Shown here: piece by piece, positions 34,072 to 43,637 of the stretch
How the letters are laid out: each line of letters opens with the position of its first letter
How positions within the stretch are numbered: position 1 is the first letter of the stretch
The notes under the pieces: model-generated
The model's database searches: none
Told to the model about the DNA's origin: nothing
Seen by the model: the letters and a program-made list of their open reading frames with translations, nothing else
Assembly (NCBI GenBank): GCA_965207165.1
Contig: OZ242265.1
Coordinates: forward strand, 1,302,001-1,366,000
DNA length: 64,000 nucleotides
Source of the DNA: JAAXHV01 sp965207165
GTDB lineage: Bacteria; Pseudomonadota; Gammaproteobacteria; Eutrophobiales; Eutrophobiaceae
Direction of reading: 5' to 3'
Translations under genes and position numbers: made by a program

Positions 34072-36252
34072 ATGAAAAAATTAAAATTAGATCTGAAACA
34101 TTGCTACGGCATTCAAAGCCTTAAAACGGAATTTTCATTTGGTGACTGTCCAGCAGTTGCCATATACGCTCCAAATGGAGCAATGAAATCTTCATTAGCA
34201 AAGACATTTCAGGATCTAAGTGAAGACAAAGCTTCTTCTGATCGTATGTTTCCAGATAGAGAAACGGAGCGTCACATAGTTGACGAAAACGATAGCCCAC
34301 TAAAAGTAGGCTCAGTGCTGGTGGTTAGACCTTATGATGAAGAGCTAGGTAGCTCAGAGAAAACATCTACACTCCTTGTCAATCCAGATCTTAGAAAACA
34401 ATTCGAGGATATTATTGCAAAATTTGAGGATGCAAAAAAACAATTTCTTAAAGCAATGAAAACACAGTCGAAGTCTAAAAAAGACATGGAGACAGAAATT
34501 TCGTCTACGTTTTCGCCATCACCGAATCAGTTCCAACGCGCCGTCCTGAGAGTAGCTGATGAGGTTTTCACACAAGATGATTTTCCTTTTTCGGAGATTC
34601 CGTATGATTTAGTTTTTGATCAGAAAGTACTGGAGTTTCTTGAATCGGAGGAAGTAAAAGGGATGATCGAAGATTATATTAGAAAATATAACGAGTTGAT
34701 CGAGCAGTCCACTTATTTTAAGAAAGGTACCTTTAACTATTATAATGCATCAGTGATTGCAAAAACTCTGGAGTCAAATGGCTTCTTCGATGCATCACAC
34801 TCGGTTAATTTAAACGCAGATGAATCAGTAGAAATTAAGACGAGCGCAGAACTTCAGACACTTATTCAGAAAGAAAAGGAAGGCGTAACTTCAGATCCAG
34901 ACCTCAGAAGGACTTTTGAAAAGATAGAGAGCTCCTTAATCAAGAACGTTAGCATGCGTAAGTTTCAGAGTTTTATTTCTGAAAATGAAGATCTACTTCC
35001 AGCGTTGGGGAATGTGAAAGAGTTTAAAGAGTTGGTCTGGAAGAGTTATTTTGGGGCAAACATCGATTTATTTAAAATGCTGATAGAGGAAATTCGTTCT
35101 GCTAAAGATCGTAGGACAGAAGTAGAAAAAGTAGCACAGAGGGAAAGAACCGACTGGGAGAGGGTTATTGGTATATTTAATTCTCGGTTCTATGTGCCAT
35201 TTGATTTAGAAGTTAAAAATAGAATTCCTGTTATGTTGGGACAGGAAGCGATTCCGAAATTAGGTTTCACATTTCAAGAAGGGGAAAATCGAAGAAATGT
35301 AGAGAGAGATGAACTCCTGGAAGTACTCAGTACGGGAGAAAAAAAAGCGTTCTATATATTAAACGTTATTTTTGAAATTGAAGTGAGACTACGTAGCGGT
35401 GATACAACTGTTATTGTTATTGATGATGTAGCCGACTCGTTCGATTACAAAAATAAATATGCGATAGTACAATATCTGAAAGAAATTTCTGAAAATAAGA
35501 ACTTTCGCCTACTCATATTGACACATAACTTTGATTTCCTCAGAACGATACAAAGTCGATTTATTCATTACAGCTCCTGTTTTCTTGCAAACCGCGGCCA
35601 AAAAGGGATAGAGATTGAACCAGCAAAGGGGATACGGAATGTATTTGTAAAAGATTGGAAGCCAAATTTCGCTAATGACCGCCGGAAACGTATTGCATCG
35701 ATACCTTTTATGCGAAACTTGATTGAGTATACAGTTGGAGAGAATACACAGGACTATAAGAAGCTCAGTAGCCTTTTGCACATAAAGAAAGAAACACAGA
35801 ATCTGAAAGAAGACGATCTATTGGAGATCTATAAAAGACTATTTGGTGGAAAAGATGGGGCGATAGGTAATGACAATTCAAAAATACTTGACTCAATTTT
35901 TGCAGAAGCAAATGAATGTCTGCAAGCATACGATGGTTCTCACTTAGAGAACAAAGTGGTGCTATCAATGGCAAGTAGACTGAAAGCGGAACAGTTTATG
36001 ATTAAGTATATCAATGAACCTAATTTCATCGAGAATATTTCTGAAAATCAAACGACTAAACTTCTGAGCAAGTTCAAGGAGGAATATCCAAACGAGCACC
36101 AGACTATTGAGGTACTGGATAAAGTAGTTTTAATGACCCCGGAAAACATTCATTTGAATTCATTTATGTATGAACCGATTTTGGATATGTCTGATGATCA
36201 TCTAAAAAATGTATATAAAGAAATCACTATTTTATCTGCACCAAAACCATGA
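34072..36252 (+). CDS. AAA/ABC-type ATPase (AAA_13-like), candidate defence protein
   Basis: A 726-residue protein. Walker A is unusual, IYAPNGAMKSSLAKTF near residue 30 (GxxxxMKSS instead of GKS/T). A long central region is helical and charged. Then STGEKKAFYILNVIFE (signature-like), Walker B VIVIDDVADSFDYKNK, and LILTHNFDFLRTIQ. The C-terminal 230 residues hold NDRRKRIASIPFMRNLIEY and end in IHLNSFMYEPILDMSDDHLK. This build is shared by PrrC/RloC-type and other defence ATPases; I see no sure nuclease triad. It has much lower GC than its neighbours and sits between an IS3 and an IS481 fragment. ATG 34072 has GGAG 6-7 bases upstream. No partner gene is next to it. Confidence 0.75.
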   Translation: MKKLKLDLKHCYGIQSLKTEFSFGDCPAVAIYAPNGAMKSSLAKTFQDLSEDKASSDRMFPDRETERHIVDENDSPLKVGSVLVVRPYDEELGSSEKTSTLLVNPDLRKQFEDIIAKFEDAKKQFLKAMKTQSKSKKDMETEISSTFSPSPNQFQRAVLRVADEVFTQDDFPFSEIPYDLVFDQKVLEFLESEEVKGMIEDYIRKYNELIEQSTYFKKGTFNYYNASVIAKTLESNGFFDASHSVNLNADESVEIKTSAELQTLIQKEKEGVTSDPDLRRTFEKIESSLIKNVSMRKFQSFISENEDLLPALGNVKEFKELVWKSYFGANIDLFKMLIEEIRSAKDRRTEVEKVAQRERTDWERVIGIFNSRFYVPFDLEVKNRIPVMLGQEAIPKLGFTFQEGENRRNVERDELLEVLSTGEKKAFYILNVIFEIEVRLRSGDTTVIVIDDVADSFDYKNKYAIVQYLKEISENKNFRLLILTHNFDFLRTIQSRFIHYSSCFLANRGQKGIEIEPAKGIRNVFVKDWKPNFANDRRKRIASIPFMRNLIEYTVGENTQDYKKLSSLLHIKKETQNLKEDDLLEIYKRLFGGKDGAIGNDNSKILDSIFAEANECLQAYDGSHLENKVVLSMASRLKAEQFMIKYINEPNFIENISENQTTKLLSKFKEEYPNEHQTIEVLDKVVLMTPENIHLNSFMYEPILDMSDDHLKNVYKEITILSAPKP

Positions 36253-36303
36253 CTGAACAAAGCTTACCTGAATATATCACGTTCAGCATCTAGCCCCAAT
36301 AAG

Positions 36304-36639
36304 CTAGGCTCACCCCACTTGAACGGAAAGGTGGAGCGGTCACACCAAACCGACAGGACTGAATTCTATGCAACGGTTAATTTCACTGATGATAACCTGG
36401 AGCTGTTATTGGCGAAATGGCAACACTACTACAACTGGGACCGGCCGCACAGCGCGCATCCGGTTTTGTCCAGAGCATGCGCAATTCAAGCTCACAGATA
36501 CCATGCCAGCGTCAATTTGCCTTTCATGGTATCGCGGCTTTCTGCCCCGCTACCCGCAATAAATACCATGAAAAATACCCTTGATGATGCCGGTGTTATG
36601 AATAAACATGCAACTAACAATCAAGGGTTCAAGCCATAA
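36304..36639 (+). pseudogene. IS481-like transposase C-terminal fragment
   Basis: About 110 residues: SPHLNGKVERSHQTDRTEFY (the catalytic Glu of the DDE core) and LAKWQHYYNWDRPHSAH, followed by a diverged tail. The N-terminal two thirds are missing. It marks the right side of the AT-rich ATPase gene. Sequence 36640-36691 is an uninformative spacer. Confidence 0.8.
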
Positions 36640-36691
36640 CTGAGAGTGAACTGGGCTTAGTTATCAACAAAAAACATAATCTCATCGTAAA

Positions 36692-39600
36692 CTACAGCTC
36701 TTGTACATTAACCACTCCACGGACTTTCTTCGACTGCTCAACAACGCGAGAATGGTGAGTAAACAGAATGACTTGTGTCCTCTCAGATAATTCAGCGAGT
36801 GCATGCAATGCGGCTTGTGAACGAGCGTCATCAAAGTCCACAAGTATGTCATCCACAATGAAAGGCATCGGTTCGGACGATTCCATGTATTTTTCCAAAG
36901 ACGCGAGACGCAACGCCAGGTAGAGCTGGTCCCGCGTCCCTGAGCTCATGCCTTCCACAGTCACACGCTCTCCCCCTGGACGAATGCCCGCGAGGATGGG
37001 TTCATCTCTTTCATTGAAATCGGTCATGAGACCATCGAACGAACCAAGTGTCAGTGCAGAGAAGTGTTCGCTGGCGCGCTTGACCAGTGGTCCCTGGTTT
37101 TCCTGGCGATAACGCTCAATCTGATCGCGCAATATCTTGCCAGCCAACTTCACCTGAATATAGCGCTCAGCGTCTGAGCGAATACCTGCAAGCGTGGCCT
37201 GGGCCTGATCGGCGAGCGTAGCTGCCTGATCACTGCCATCCATAAGTTCCAATTCCTTTTCTTCACGCCCCTTTGCCGATGCGAGCTCAGTACGTTTGGG
37301 TTCGAGCTCATCCTCAATCTTGTTGTTCAATTCTGTGATTCGTCCCAGCAAACTATCCGGATCGATGCCCTCCGCTTGAGCTTCCAATTCCGCAATGGTA
37401 CTGCCCTCACCGGCATCCAGGATCTCCTGCTCTATCGAATCAATTGCCTCCTTGATGCGAAGATAATCTGCCGAACGGCGTTCCGCCTCCTCAAGTTGAT
37501 CGTAGCTCTCACATTTTGCTTCCACACATAATGTATCCAGACGATCCGTCATAGTCTTTATGGAGGCGTTCGAATCCTGTATCTCCTGCGTTGCCTGTTC
37601 GATCTGTTCTTCAATCTGTTGCCGCTTTGTCTGCCTTGATCGGTTTTCAGATAGCAGTGCGTTGAGGCGCACAACCGCATCATCGGCTGGCAACTCACCC
37701 ATTTCGGGGGCAATAGTGGCTACCATAGCCTCCACCTGGGCTCGGAATGTGGCTGCATCATCGTCGATACCACTGATCCTTATCCGCAATTTCTCCACTT
37801 CCCCAAGTTTCGAAAACAATGCTCTGAGGTTTTCAAAGAAATCATCAACCTCCGATGGTGATGTCTCGCTTTGCAAACCAATACTCTGCATCTGCGCTTC
37901 CCACTGTGCCTTCCATGCTTCGAGCGCCTCTGTTGCCAATCGATGCTCTTCATTCAATGATTCAACGTCAGATTCCCGATCCTTAACTTCCTTACTCAAT
38001 GAATCCCGTTTGCGTTTGGCTTCATCAAGCTGACCGGCTAACGCCTCGCATTCCAGAAGCACAATTTCAAGCTCGTTTGATGTGGACGCAGCGCTTCCCA
38101 GTTGTATCAGTTGTGCATTAAGTCTCTGGAGGTGCGTGCTACGATTCTGCTCAAGCTCAGTCACTTTTTGGCGCAACAGGTTAAGCTGCGCCACTTGATC
38201 ACGAAGTTTTTCAAAGGCATCCAGCCAGGCCCGCATCTCTCGCGGAGTGCGTGGAATAATCTGGCAAGAAGCCCACATTGCTTGCCAGCCAGCATCCAAT
38301 TGAGCCTTCTCGGCGCTTGTTGCCTCAAGCTGCTCGGCTAACTTCTGAGCTTGCTGTTGCCCTCCCTCCAGCTTGGCCTGAAGGGTTGCCAGCGCATGAA
38401 CCCGGTCTGCTTCACGGCGCAACCGATCGGACACCTCATCGGCGCTTGCAAGGCGATTTTCGAAGGTATCAGGCAATGTGCCTTCACTCTGGTATTCACT
38501 CGCTTCGACTGATACGTCTTCACTACCTATCCACTGGCGACGCAGCAACTGCCAGACCGCATCGCGTTCTGATCGAGCTTGTTTGAGAGAAACCTCCGTC
38601 GGCACCTCCCCGACTCGCTCTATTTCATCGAGCCTCTGCGATGTATCCTGCAAAGCATCGATTAGCTCGTCCTTTTTCTCTTCAAGCCGCTGAATACGTT
38701 TTGAGAGATCAGCGTAGCTCTCTTCAAATTGATGGATGCTTTCCCGGTTTGGTAACGCCAAGCGGGCCATTTCATCCAGCTCACCTTGCCAAAGCATGAG
38801 TCTTGAAAGATCGGCAACACATTCTGCTTGCTGGCCTGCAAGTTGACTCTGAGTGGACTGGATCGATGCGTCCAACTCTCCTTGCTTCCTAGCGGCGGTT
38901 ATTGCCCGGTGCAGTGCATCCGTAGAACCTGATTCGGCGATCTCGTCACGTTCCTTGCAGGCGGTCTGCAGGCGCTTTTCTGTTTCACGCAGACTGGTCT
39001 CTGCCTGATCTGCCCGAGCATTCAGGACGGCTTCTTTATTGCCCAAATTGGCAATACGCTGCCGCTTTGCCACTACGGGTCGTAATTGCTCAATGTCCTT
39101 GAATTCAAGATCAGGGTGATTCTCTTTGAGTATGGACTCGGCATCCGCCAATAACTGCCTGGTTTCTGCTTCAAGATGCGGTCGGTCTTGCTTTGCTTTT
39201 CGATGACCACCCAAGCGCGCATGAAGATCTTCAATATTCTCTGCCTGTTCCAGCAAGGCCTGATTGGTGGATAACCCTGCAAGTTGCTGTTGTAATCCTT
39301 CGGGGCGAGGAGTTGCCTTGCCCACGATGGCTTGAGCGGTCTCCAACGCATTGACTACCTTCCGACGACGTCCAGAAAAATCATCGTGAAGGATGACAAC
39401 GTCGCCCAGCGATTCCAGCTCCTGAAAAAGCTCACGTCGCGTTGAGAGTTTCGGTAAAACGCTCTGGATACGCTGTAAACGATTTATCTCCGTCCGGTTG
39501 TCTGCCAGTTCAGCCTGAATTCGCTTCAGCTCTTCCTCTGTACGTGCCAATGTACGGCGATGTTCATCCCACTCTCTGGACGAGAGCGAGCACTTTCTAA

Positions 39601-40180
39601 TCTCAGCCCTCAGATCCGCATGTGTTCGAATGGCTGAGTTGATCAGCGGGTTTGAACCAGCGGGGAGAAAAAGATTTTTCGCCGAATCATCCAGGTCCCC
39701 AAGTACGGCGTGCAGTGCGCGACTACCAAGCGACGCGGAGAACAGTGCCTGACCGACCTCCCCTTTCTGCGCAAGGATCTCATCCCCACCCTGCACCAAT
39801 GCCTGATGATCGATCCCGAAAAGCGATTCGAAGAGTTCCGGTGTGACGCCCTGGAGAAGAGGCGCCAGTGCCTGTTCATCAAGCGCTTCACCATCGGGAG
39901 ACAACAAGGTATTTTTCCGGCCTTTACGCCGGCCAAAAGCAAGTTCACGATCATCATTATTTTGTAAATGGCCGTGGATACGGAGCTTATCATTCGCGTG
40001 AATGAAGTTATCAAGCGTACGCTCATCAATACCATAAAGCAGAGCTTTTAAACCGCGCAGAGCCGAGCTCTTTCCCGCCTCGTTAGGGCCATAGACGATA
40101 TGCAATCCCACCTCGTCAAACACCAGCTCCCTCTCGGTAAAAGGCCCGAATGCTGTCAGATTCAATGTCCGGATCTTCAT
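36692..40180 (-). CDS. YhaN-type SMC-like ATPase of an SbcC-like pair
   Basis: A 1162-residue protein. Walker A is IVYGPNEAGKSSALRGLKAL (about residue 30) with the YhaN mark LLYGIDERTLDNF just after. About 750 residues of coiled coil follow. The C-terminal lobe has the signature EGMSSGTRDQLYLALRLAS and Walker B MPFIVDDILVDFDD, then VILFTHHSRVVEQ. Such proteins hold and open DNA ends for the partner nuclease. It overlaps the upstream metallophosphoesterase gene by ATGA. Compared with chromosomal SbcC it has the YhaN-type ends, so this is the YhaO/YhaN pair. Within a defence island it may act on foreign DNA. Confidence 0.88.
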   Translation of the reverse strand: MKIRTLNLTAFGPFTERELVFDEVGLHIVYGPNEAGKSSALRGLKALLYGIDERTLDNFIHANDKLRIHGHLQNNDDRELAFGRRKGRKNTLLSPDGEALDEQALAPLLQGVTPELFESLFGIDHQALVQGGDEILAQKGEVGQALFSASLGSRALHAVLGDLDDSAKNLFLPAGSNPLINSAIRTHADLRAEIRKCSLSSREWDEHRRTLARTEEELKRIQAELADNRTEINRLQRIQSVLPKLSTRRELFQELESLGDVVILHDDFSGRRRKVVNALETAQAIVGKATPRPEGLQQQLAGLSTNQALLEQAENIEDLHARLGGHRKAKQDRPHLEAETRQLLADAESILKENHPDLEFKDIEQLRPVVAKRQRIANLGNKEAVLNARADQAETSLRETEKRLQTACKERDEIAESGSTDALHRAITAARKQGELDASIQSTQSQLAGQQAECVADLSRLMLWQGELDEMARLALPNRESIHQFEESYADLSKRIQRLEEKKDELIDALQDTSQRLDEIERVGEVPTEVSLKQARSERDAVWQLLRRQWIGSEDVSVEASEYQSEGTLPDTFENRLASADEVSDRLRREADRVHALATLQAKLEGGQQQAQKLAEQLEATSAEKAQLDAGWQAMWASCQIIPRTPREMRAWLDAFEKLRDQVAQLNLLRQKVTELEQNRSTHLQRLNAQLIQLGSAASTSNELEIVLLECEALAGQLDEAKRKRDSLSKEVKDRESDVESLNEEHRLATEALEAWKAQWEAQMQSIGLQSETSPSEVDDFFENLRALFSKLGEVEKLRIRISGIDDDAATFRAQVEAMVATIAPEMGELPADDAVVRLNALLSENRSRQTKRQQIEEQIEQATQEIQDSNASIKTMTDRLDTLCVEAKCESYDQLEEAERRSADYLRIKEAIDSIEQEILDAGEGSTIAELEAQAEGIDPDSLLGRITELNNKIEDELEPKRTELASAKGREEKELELMDGSDQAATLADQAQATLAGIRSDAERYIQVKLAGKILRDQIERYRQENQGPLVKRASEHFSALTLGSFDGLMTDFNERDEPILAGIRPGGERVTVEGMSSGTRDQLYLALRLASLEKYMESSEPMPFIVDDILVDFDDARSQAALHALAELSERTQVILFTHHSRVVEQSKKVRGVVNVQEL

Positions 40181-41439
40181 GACCTATGCTCCGTGGATAG
40201 CAAGCGGTTTACGAGAAGCTCCTTGATATCTTCCAGCGCCTCTTTGAGGAACTCCGGGTTGGTTGGCTCAAAGGGATCATCGCCAGCCAGCAGTTGGGCG
40301 GGGAGTTTCTGACGAAGCACGGACATTTCGTCTGCCAGTTCGTCCAGAACCGAGGAATCCAGCTCCATGTCGTGGATGGCACGTAGCAGGCCACTTAATG
40401 CGTCATCACGTTCAAGAACTTCATCCGTGGAAATGGCGGGCCTCGTCTTGATGGAAATTTTCTCTAACCAGATGCCAGCACCGCCGAGCCCAGTTGCCAA
40501 GGCCCGATACTCCTGTATCCAGCGTTCACGGTCAGCATGCAACTTCAGGTGTGCAGAGCAAGCCCCGTACAGAACCAGACGCACAGCCACCGGCCGCCCT
40601 TCAGCAGCATCCAATGCCGACTGCAACCCCTCTCGCACTTGCTCATAAATGTCATCGACCGTCTCAGCAGCAGAAACATCAAGCTCGCAAATGGACCAAC
40701 GCATCACATCGAGGTCGCGGTGTGCCACCCCAACAATCTCCCCACCATCCACCGTGACCAAAGTGCAGCCCTTTGGTCCTATCTCACGAATGTGTCTTCC
40801 TTGGATATTGCCTGGAAATACAATCCATGGGTATTGGCTAACTTCTTCCCGTTTATGCACATGGCCCAATGCCCAATACTGGTATCCTTTGGAGCGTAGC
40901 CCATCAACCGTGCAAGGAGCATAGGGCTCATGGCCTGGCTTACCGTCCAGGCAGGTATGCAGCAAGCCGATATTCAGGAGTTGTGGATCGCCTTGCGGAT
41001 AATCTTGTGAAATATCGTCCGTGACTGCCCGTGTTGCGAAACCCTGTCCGCAAATGCTCACACCCAGGTCGTCCAGAACAACCCGTTCAGGTTTCCTGGT
41101 TGAAAATAGCGTGACGTTGTCAGGTAAGCGAAGGTGCTTGGTAATCTGGCTGGCTGCGTCATGGTTACCAGCCACGATAAAGACACGGATACTGGCGTCG
41201 CGCAATTTTCCCATTCGCTCAACGAAATAGAGGCCGGTGTTGTAGTCTTTCCAGTCCCCGTCATACAGATCCCCGACCAGTAACACGAATGCCACTTGCT
41301 CATCGATCGCCAGCTCAATCAAGTTGTCGAAGGCACGGCGCGTAGCACTGCGGATTTCCTCTACGGGGGCACCCTCGTATCGCTCTAATCCGTGTAGAGC
41401 ACTGTCTAGATGGATGTCTGCTGCGTGGATGAATTTCAC
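40177..41439 (-). CDS. YhaO-type metallophosphoesterase (SbcD-like nuclease)
   Basis: A 420-residue calcineurin-fold nuclease. The five metal motifs are in order: FIHAADIHLDSAL, VLLVGDLYDGDWKDY, VFIVAGNHDAAS, IGLLHTCLDG and YWALGHVHKREE. The C-terminal part contains the capping domain. It starts with GTG at 41439. It is translationally coupled to the YhaN-type ATPase, and the two should form a DNA exonuclease/endonuclease complex in the cytoplasm, involved in repair of DNA ends or restriction of foreign DNA. Confidence 0.9.
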   Translation of the reverse strand: MKFIHAADIHLDSALHGLERYEGAPVEEIRSATRRAFDNLIELAIDEQVAFVLLVGDLYDGDWKDYNTGLYFVERMGKLRDASIRVFIVAGNHDAASQITKHLRLPDNVTLFSTRKPERVVLDDLGVSICGQGFATRAVTDDISQDYPQGDPQLLNIGLLHTCLDGKPGHEPYAPCTVDGLRSKGYQYWALGHVHKREEVSQYPWIVFPGNIQGRHIREIGPKGCTLVTVDGGEIVGVAHRDLDVMRWSICELDVSAAETVDDIYEQVREGLQSALDAAEGRPVAVRLVLYGACSAHLKLHADRERWIQEYRALATGLGGAGIWLEKISIKTRPAISTDEVLERDDALSGLLRAIHDMELDSSVLDELADEMSVLRQKLPAQLLAGDDPFEPTNPEFLKEALEDIKELLVNRLLSTEHRS

Positions 41440-41587
41440 TAACCTGCCTCCTTATTTCCTGTTTCTTTTCCATCTCGACGATATCCAGCAGGCCATGTCA
41501 AGAACACCTTAAACTCAACAACACAGCGTTCTCTACCGCAGGGGGTCTGACCTATATGCCCGTCAAAAACGTGGACAACGCCCATGG

Positions 41588-41848
41588 TTAACTATCAGAA
41601 ATTGCTAGCGATTGGCAGAATGCCTGCCGCAATTCTGTGATCTGTTCAGCCGTGATCGTTTTATCCTCAAGAGCCTTCAGTATCTGCAAAGGCTTCTGGT
41701 CGGCTCTACCTGGCAGCGTCAGCGCCAAGTGCTTTTCCAGGCATTTGTTGAATTCGAACGGCTCAGCCAATGTGAATTCATTTTTTCTGTCACGGATAAG
41801 TTGGTTGATCGAGGCATGTTCATTCTTCTCATCATCATTGTCGAACAT
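41588..41848 (-). CDS. Small hypothetical protein
   Basis: An 86-residue protein, acidic at the start (MFDNDDEKNEHASINQLIRD) and helical after, with LEKHLALTLPGRADQKPLQI. No family recognised and no membrane span. It stands between the YhaO gene and a transposase fragment on the same strand. It may be a leftover of a larger gene, since its upstream side is cut by that fragment. Confidence 0.4.
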   Translation of the reverse strand: MFDNDDEKNEHASINQLIRDRKNEFTLAEPFEFNKCLEKHLALTLPGRADQKPLQILKALEDKTITAEQITELRQAFCQSLAISDS

Positions 41849-41900
41849 TGTACGTCGTCAAAGCTATTTGGACCGTTGCCCACCCGATTGAAGAGACGGT

Positions 41901-42149
41901 TCAGCTCATCTGGTTGGTTGTCAATTGTCGATCATAATGTAATAGTCGGCGCTGGACCATGGTATTTAATTTGATCAGGTCTCTTTCCTCTCGTATTTGT
42001 TGTCCCCTGCCATAGTACACATCTGCCGGTGTCAGGTTGTCCAGTGATTCATGATAGCGCTCGTGGTTGTAGTAGGTGACGAAGCGTTGAATGTGCTCCT
42101 GTAGTTCACTGGGAAAGTAATAATTATTCAGCAAGTGTAGATAAGTCAT
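41901..42149 (-). pseudogene. IS3/IS481-type integrase-core C-terminal fragment
   Basis: An 82-residue fragment containing FVTYYNHERYHESLDNLTPA and DVYYGRGQQIREER, the typical end of DDE integrase-core transposases (YNxxRxHxxLxxxTPxxVY). The catalytic part is missing. The frame begins with a chance ATG. Confidence 0.8.
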
Positions 42150-42200
42150 AACTGTCAGGACAGTTCGTAATAAAATGTTATTATTTTAAGGTGGTGAAAC

Positions 42201-42500
42201 ATGAGAGAAATCGATCATAAAATTGAAGGCAATTATCAAATTGAACAGGATACGATACTGAGAGGCATGGTCACAAAAGACCTTACGACAGCTAGCGGAA
42301 TTCATTTAGATTTGCAAGGAATGGTCTCAGGAAATCTCATAGCTAAAACCGGAAGCAGCGTTAATATTTATGGAACGGTTGTTGGCACAGTTATCAATGA
42401 AGGTGCGGACATAACAATATATGGCACTGTAGGAAGTATTAACAACACAAGGGAAGGGGCGCAAACTCAGGTAGCCCCGGGTGCGGTAGTTATACAATGA
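42201..42500 (+). CDS. Small right-handed beta-helix protein (bactofilin-like)
   Basis: A 99-residue protein made of short repeating strands: IEGNYQIEQDTILRGMVTKD, LTTASGIHLDLQGMVSGNLI, AKTGSSVNIYGTVVGTVINE, then ADITIYGTVGSI. The period of about 16-18 residues with G and V/I fits a polymer-forming or bactofilin-type beta-helix, here very short. AGGTGGTG precedes the ATG. No partner is evident. AT-rich. Confidence 0.65.
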   Translation: MREIDHKIEGNYQIEQDTILRGMVTKDLTTASGIHLDLQGMVSGNLIAKTGSSVNIYGTVVGTVINEGADITIYGTVGSINNTREGAQTQVAPGAVVIQ

Positions 42501-42709
42501 CCGTTGAATCTATACCACAATTCTGGGCGATAACGATGCCCAATAATTAAAGTCTAAATGAATTTGTTAGTCTTGTAAGTTTATATGACAGATTAATTGC
42601 GCGGCGCCCTTCCGTTCGTAGAAAGAAAGAGATAAAGAAGGTCTTAAAGGTAGCCGCTGTGATTACCGTACTGGATATCGATTTAGGGTCTGTGTAAAAG
42701 GATCAACGA

Positions 42710-43131
42710 ATGGTCTGGCAAAAAATCCTCGGCGGCTGGCTCCTAGCAGTCGGCACGGTGTTGCTCGCAAATGTCGAAATGCCCTTGATTGTAGCGGTCC
42801 CAATAATAATTCTCTTTCTCGCTTCAGGCTTCGGCCTGCTGAATTGGGTCTACCGGGTAGAGGAAGATTTGAAGGCGCCCTTGGGATACAAGCTGGGAAA
42901 GATATACACGAAAATAAAGAAGATGGACCCGGATAAAACCTACAAAAATCTCCACCATTTGGACAAGATGGCCCACGTCGCGAGAGATGAACACAATGGT
43001 TTTTTTCTCTACCGTTAGGCTATATTGGCGATCCAGAGGTGAGGAAATTATGGATTCGAACCATTGAAGCCGACATGAAGATACTAGACGAGCAGATAGA
43101 AAAGCAGATAAAAAAAGACAATTCAAACTGA
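42710..43131 (+). pseudogene. Two-span membrane protein interrupted by a T7 frameshift
   Basis: The first frame (102 residues) encodes two membrane spans (GGWLLAVGTVLLANVEMPLI, then VAVPIIILFLASGFGLL) and a basic amphipathic region, then stops soon after DEHNGFF. A run of seven T (43000-43006) lies at that point. A -1 shift there continues as SLPLGYIGDPEVRKLWIRTI, then EADMKILDEQIEKQIKKD, to a stop at 43129-43131. The joined protein of about 140 residues looks natural, so this is a recent indel, a sequencing error or a slippery-site frameshift. Family unknown. Confidence 0.6.
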
Positions 43132-43192
43132 CTCGCCGCCTGTGCAAAAAGCAGGAGAGCAGTCATTACGTGTGTGATTCACAGGGAAGATG

Positions 43193-43490
43193 TCAAGAAT
43201 CAATTGACCGGAGAAGGGTCGCTATCAACGCATTACAAAAATCCTCTTCTTCATCTTTAGTCCAGAGAACTGTCGTTAAATGGTTCGTGTCGAAATGGGT
43301 GCTTGCTTCCTTGAATGTTCCTTCTCTATAGGTGTAAATCACCGGTTTGCCCAGCTCTTCTGCTTAACCAGCTTCCCAGTACGCGCCACGATTATCATGG
43401 GTCAAATCAACAAGTACAAACCGGGAGTCCCGAATAGCTATCCGTAGTATATTGTCGATAACCCCAGCTTTTGATTTGTCCCTTAAATTC
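43193..43490 (-). pseudogene. Deoxyribosyltransferase/TIR-like protein, broken by an internal stop
   Basis: A minus-strand frame reads VIDNILRIAIRDSRFVLVDL, then THDNRGAYWEAG, a TAA stop, then AEELGKPVIYTYREGTFKEA and STHFDTNHLTTVLWT, ending in ALIATLLRSIDS. The motifs RFVxVDxTxxNRGxYxEAGxAxGLGKPVI and HFDTNH are those of a nucleoside 2-deoxyribosyltransferase/TIR-like family frequent near defence genes. The TAA replaces a position that is normally aromatic (TAC or TAT), so one base change broke it. The N-terminus is also lost where an inverted repeat begins (43491-43538). Confidence 0.65.
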
Positions 43491-43538
43491 TGTGATTCAT
43501 AGACATCCTTTCAATAAGATGGATGTCTATGAATCACA
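43491..43538. repeat. Long inverted repeat (18-bp perfect arms)
   Basis: TGTGATTCATAGACATCC (43491-43508) and GGATGTCTATGAATCACA (43521-43538) with a 12-base loop. It cuts into the start of the deoxyribosyltransferase-like pseudogene. No U run follows, so a miniature transposon or structural repeat is likelier than a terminator. Confidence 0.65.
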
Positions 43539-43637
43539 CACCGCAACTGATAGTCATTTGACCTCCCCCCACAAAACTGGACCACTCTAAACTAGAGATT
43601 TCTGGCAAAATCACAATCCTGAGAGGAGGGTTTTGCC

